Shown here piece after piece: positions 63,831 through 64,000 of a stretch of 64,000 nucleotides of DNA (positions within the stretch are counted from its first letter, which is position 1; every line of letters starts with the position of its first letter). The position numbers were made by a program, and so were the translations under genes. This stretch comes from Pseudomonas protegens CHA0 (lineage in GTDB: Bacteria; Pseudomonadota; Gammaproteobacteria; Pseudomonadales; Pseudomonadaceae): the NCBI RefSeq assembly GCF_000397205.1, contig NC_021237.1:2481001-2545000 (forward strand), in the 5' to 3' direction. Under the pieces are notes generated by a model that did not search any database, had not been told where the DNA came from, and saw nothing but the letters and a program-made list of their open reading frames with translations.

Positions 63831-63965
63831 GAACAGGCTTCCCGTGGTAGAGGGGCGAGGCGTGAAAGGGCGGATCGGCCTCGATTCTGCTGGGCCTGCC
63901 CGAGGCTGACAAACGAAGTTTCCTCTGAACTTCATTCTGCAAATGAATGCATGAGCGGGCCGCTG

Positions 63966-64000
63966 TCAGTGCCGCTGGCGTTCCAGGAACTGCTGGTACA
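63966..64000 (-). CDS. Possible 3' end of a minus-strand gene cut by the window edge
   Basis: The minus strand from 64000 reads ..YQQFLERQRH then TGA (63966-63968). A codon pattern rich in G/C third positions suggests the tail of a gene, perhaps a regulator upstream of hglS, but ten residues are too few to name it. Confidence 0.3.
   Translation of the reverse strand, partial: YQQFLERQRH

Overview
The window reads as chromosome of a fluorescent Pseudomonas, probably the P. fluorescens complex (protegens/chlororaphis-like; inference). Reasons: high-GC codon use in most genes, many copies of the Pseudomonas REP hairpin (core gtaggagccggcttgcc), and an ethanol-oxidation locus in the same order as P. 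aeruginosa PA1975-PA1992 and P. putida ped.

Layout. (1) 0.2-4.0 kb: a three-gene minus operon (AhpD-like, azoreductase-like, GNAT) divergent from a MocR/PdxR regulator, then a hicA-hicB toxin-antitoxin pair. (2) 4.5-12.95 kb: an AT-richer, tightly packed plus-strand cluster that looks like an uncharacterised biosynthetic pathway: a 54-aa ORF translationally coupled to a hexapeptide acetyltransferase, class III aminotransferase, transketolase, SDR, DUF1349-like protein, HAD-IIB sugar-phosphatase, O-methyltransferase and MFS exporter. A phosphorylated amino-sugar or azasugar-like product is the best guess (inference). It is bracketed by two copies of a 37-bp direct repeat lying in related small genes. 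(3) 12.96-18.56 kb: an accessory island with a KAP-family P-loop NTPase divergent from three unknown genes (one membrane-anchored), lying between inverted copies of a non-coding repeat; a candidate defence module. (4) 18.57-26.4 kb: RpiR-headed polar amino-acid ABC transporter operon with a DadA-like FAD enzyme, divergent Ldh/DpkA-like reductase, and a porin.

(5) 26.6-54.0 kb: the PQQ alcohol-oxidation locus. It holds nosP-nahK, erbR and a CXXCW protein, a pedA1A2BC-type ABC exporter, a 40-aa peptide followed by eraS-eraR, a ParD antitoxin with a nonsense-mutated ParE, a pentapeptide protein, exaA (Ca-type), exaB, three quinoprotein accessory genes, pedH (lanthanide-type), exaC/pedI, pqqA, pqqB, ercA and ercS. 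Alcohols are oxidised in the periplasm by ExaA or PedH, electrons leave through cytochrome c550 ExaB, the aldehyde goes to ExaC, and the kinases and regulators control expression. Two DNA motifs recur in its promoters: CCGGGAA-N3-TTCCCGG at both dehydrogenase genes, and TACCAAgGTAGTA-like sites at six promoters. (6) 54.0-64.0 kb: yniB-like gene, an AttE/FtsX/AttH-type operon, several small unknowns, an exported FAD oxidoreductase, and hglS (2-oxoadipate dioxygenase/decarboxylase). No tRNA, rRNA, CRISPR, transposase or prophage gene was seen.
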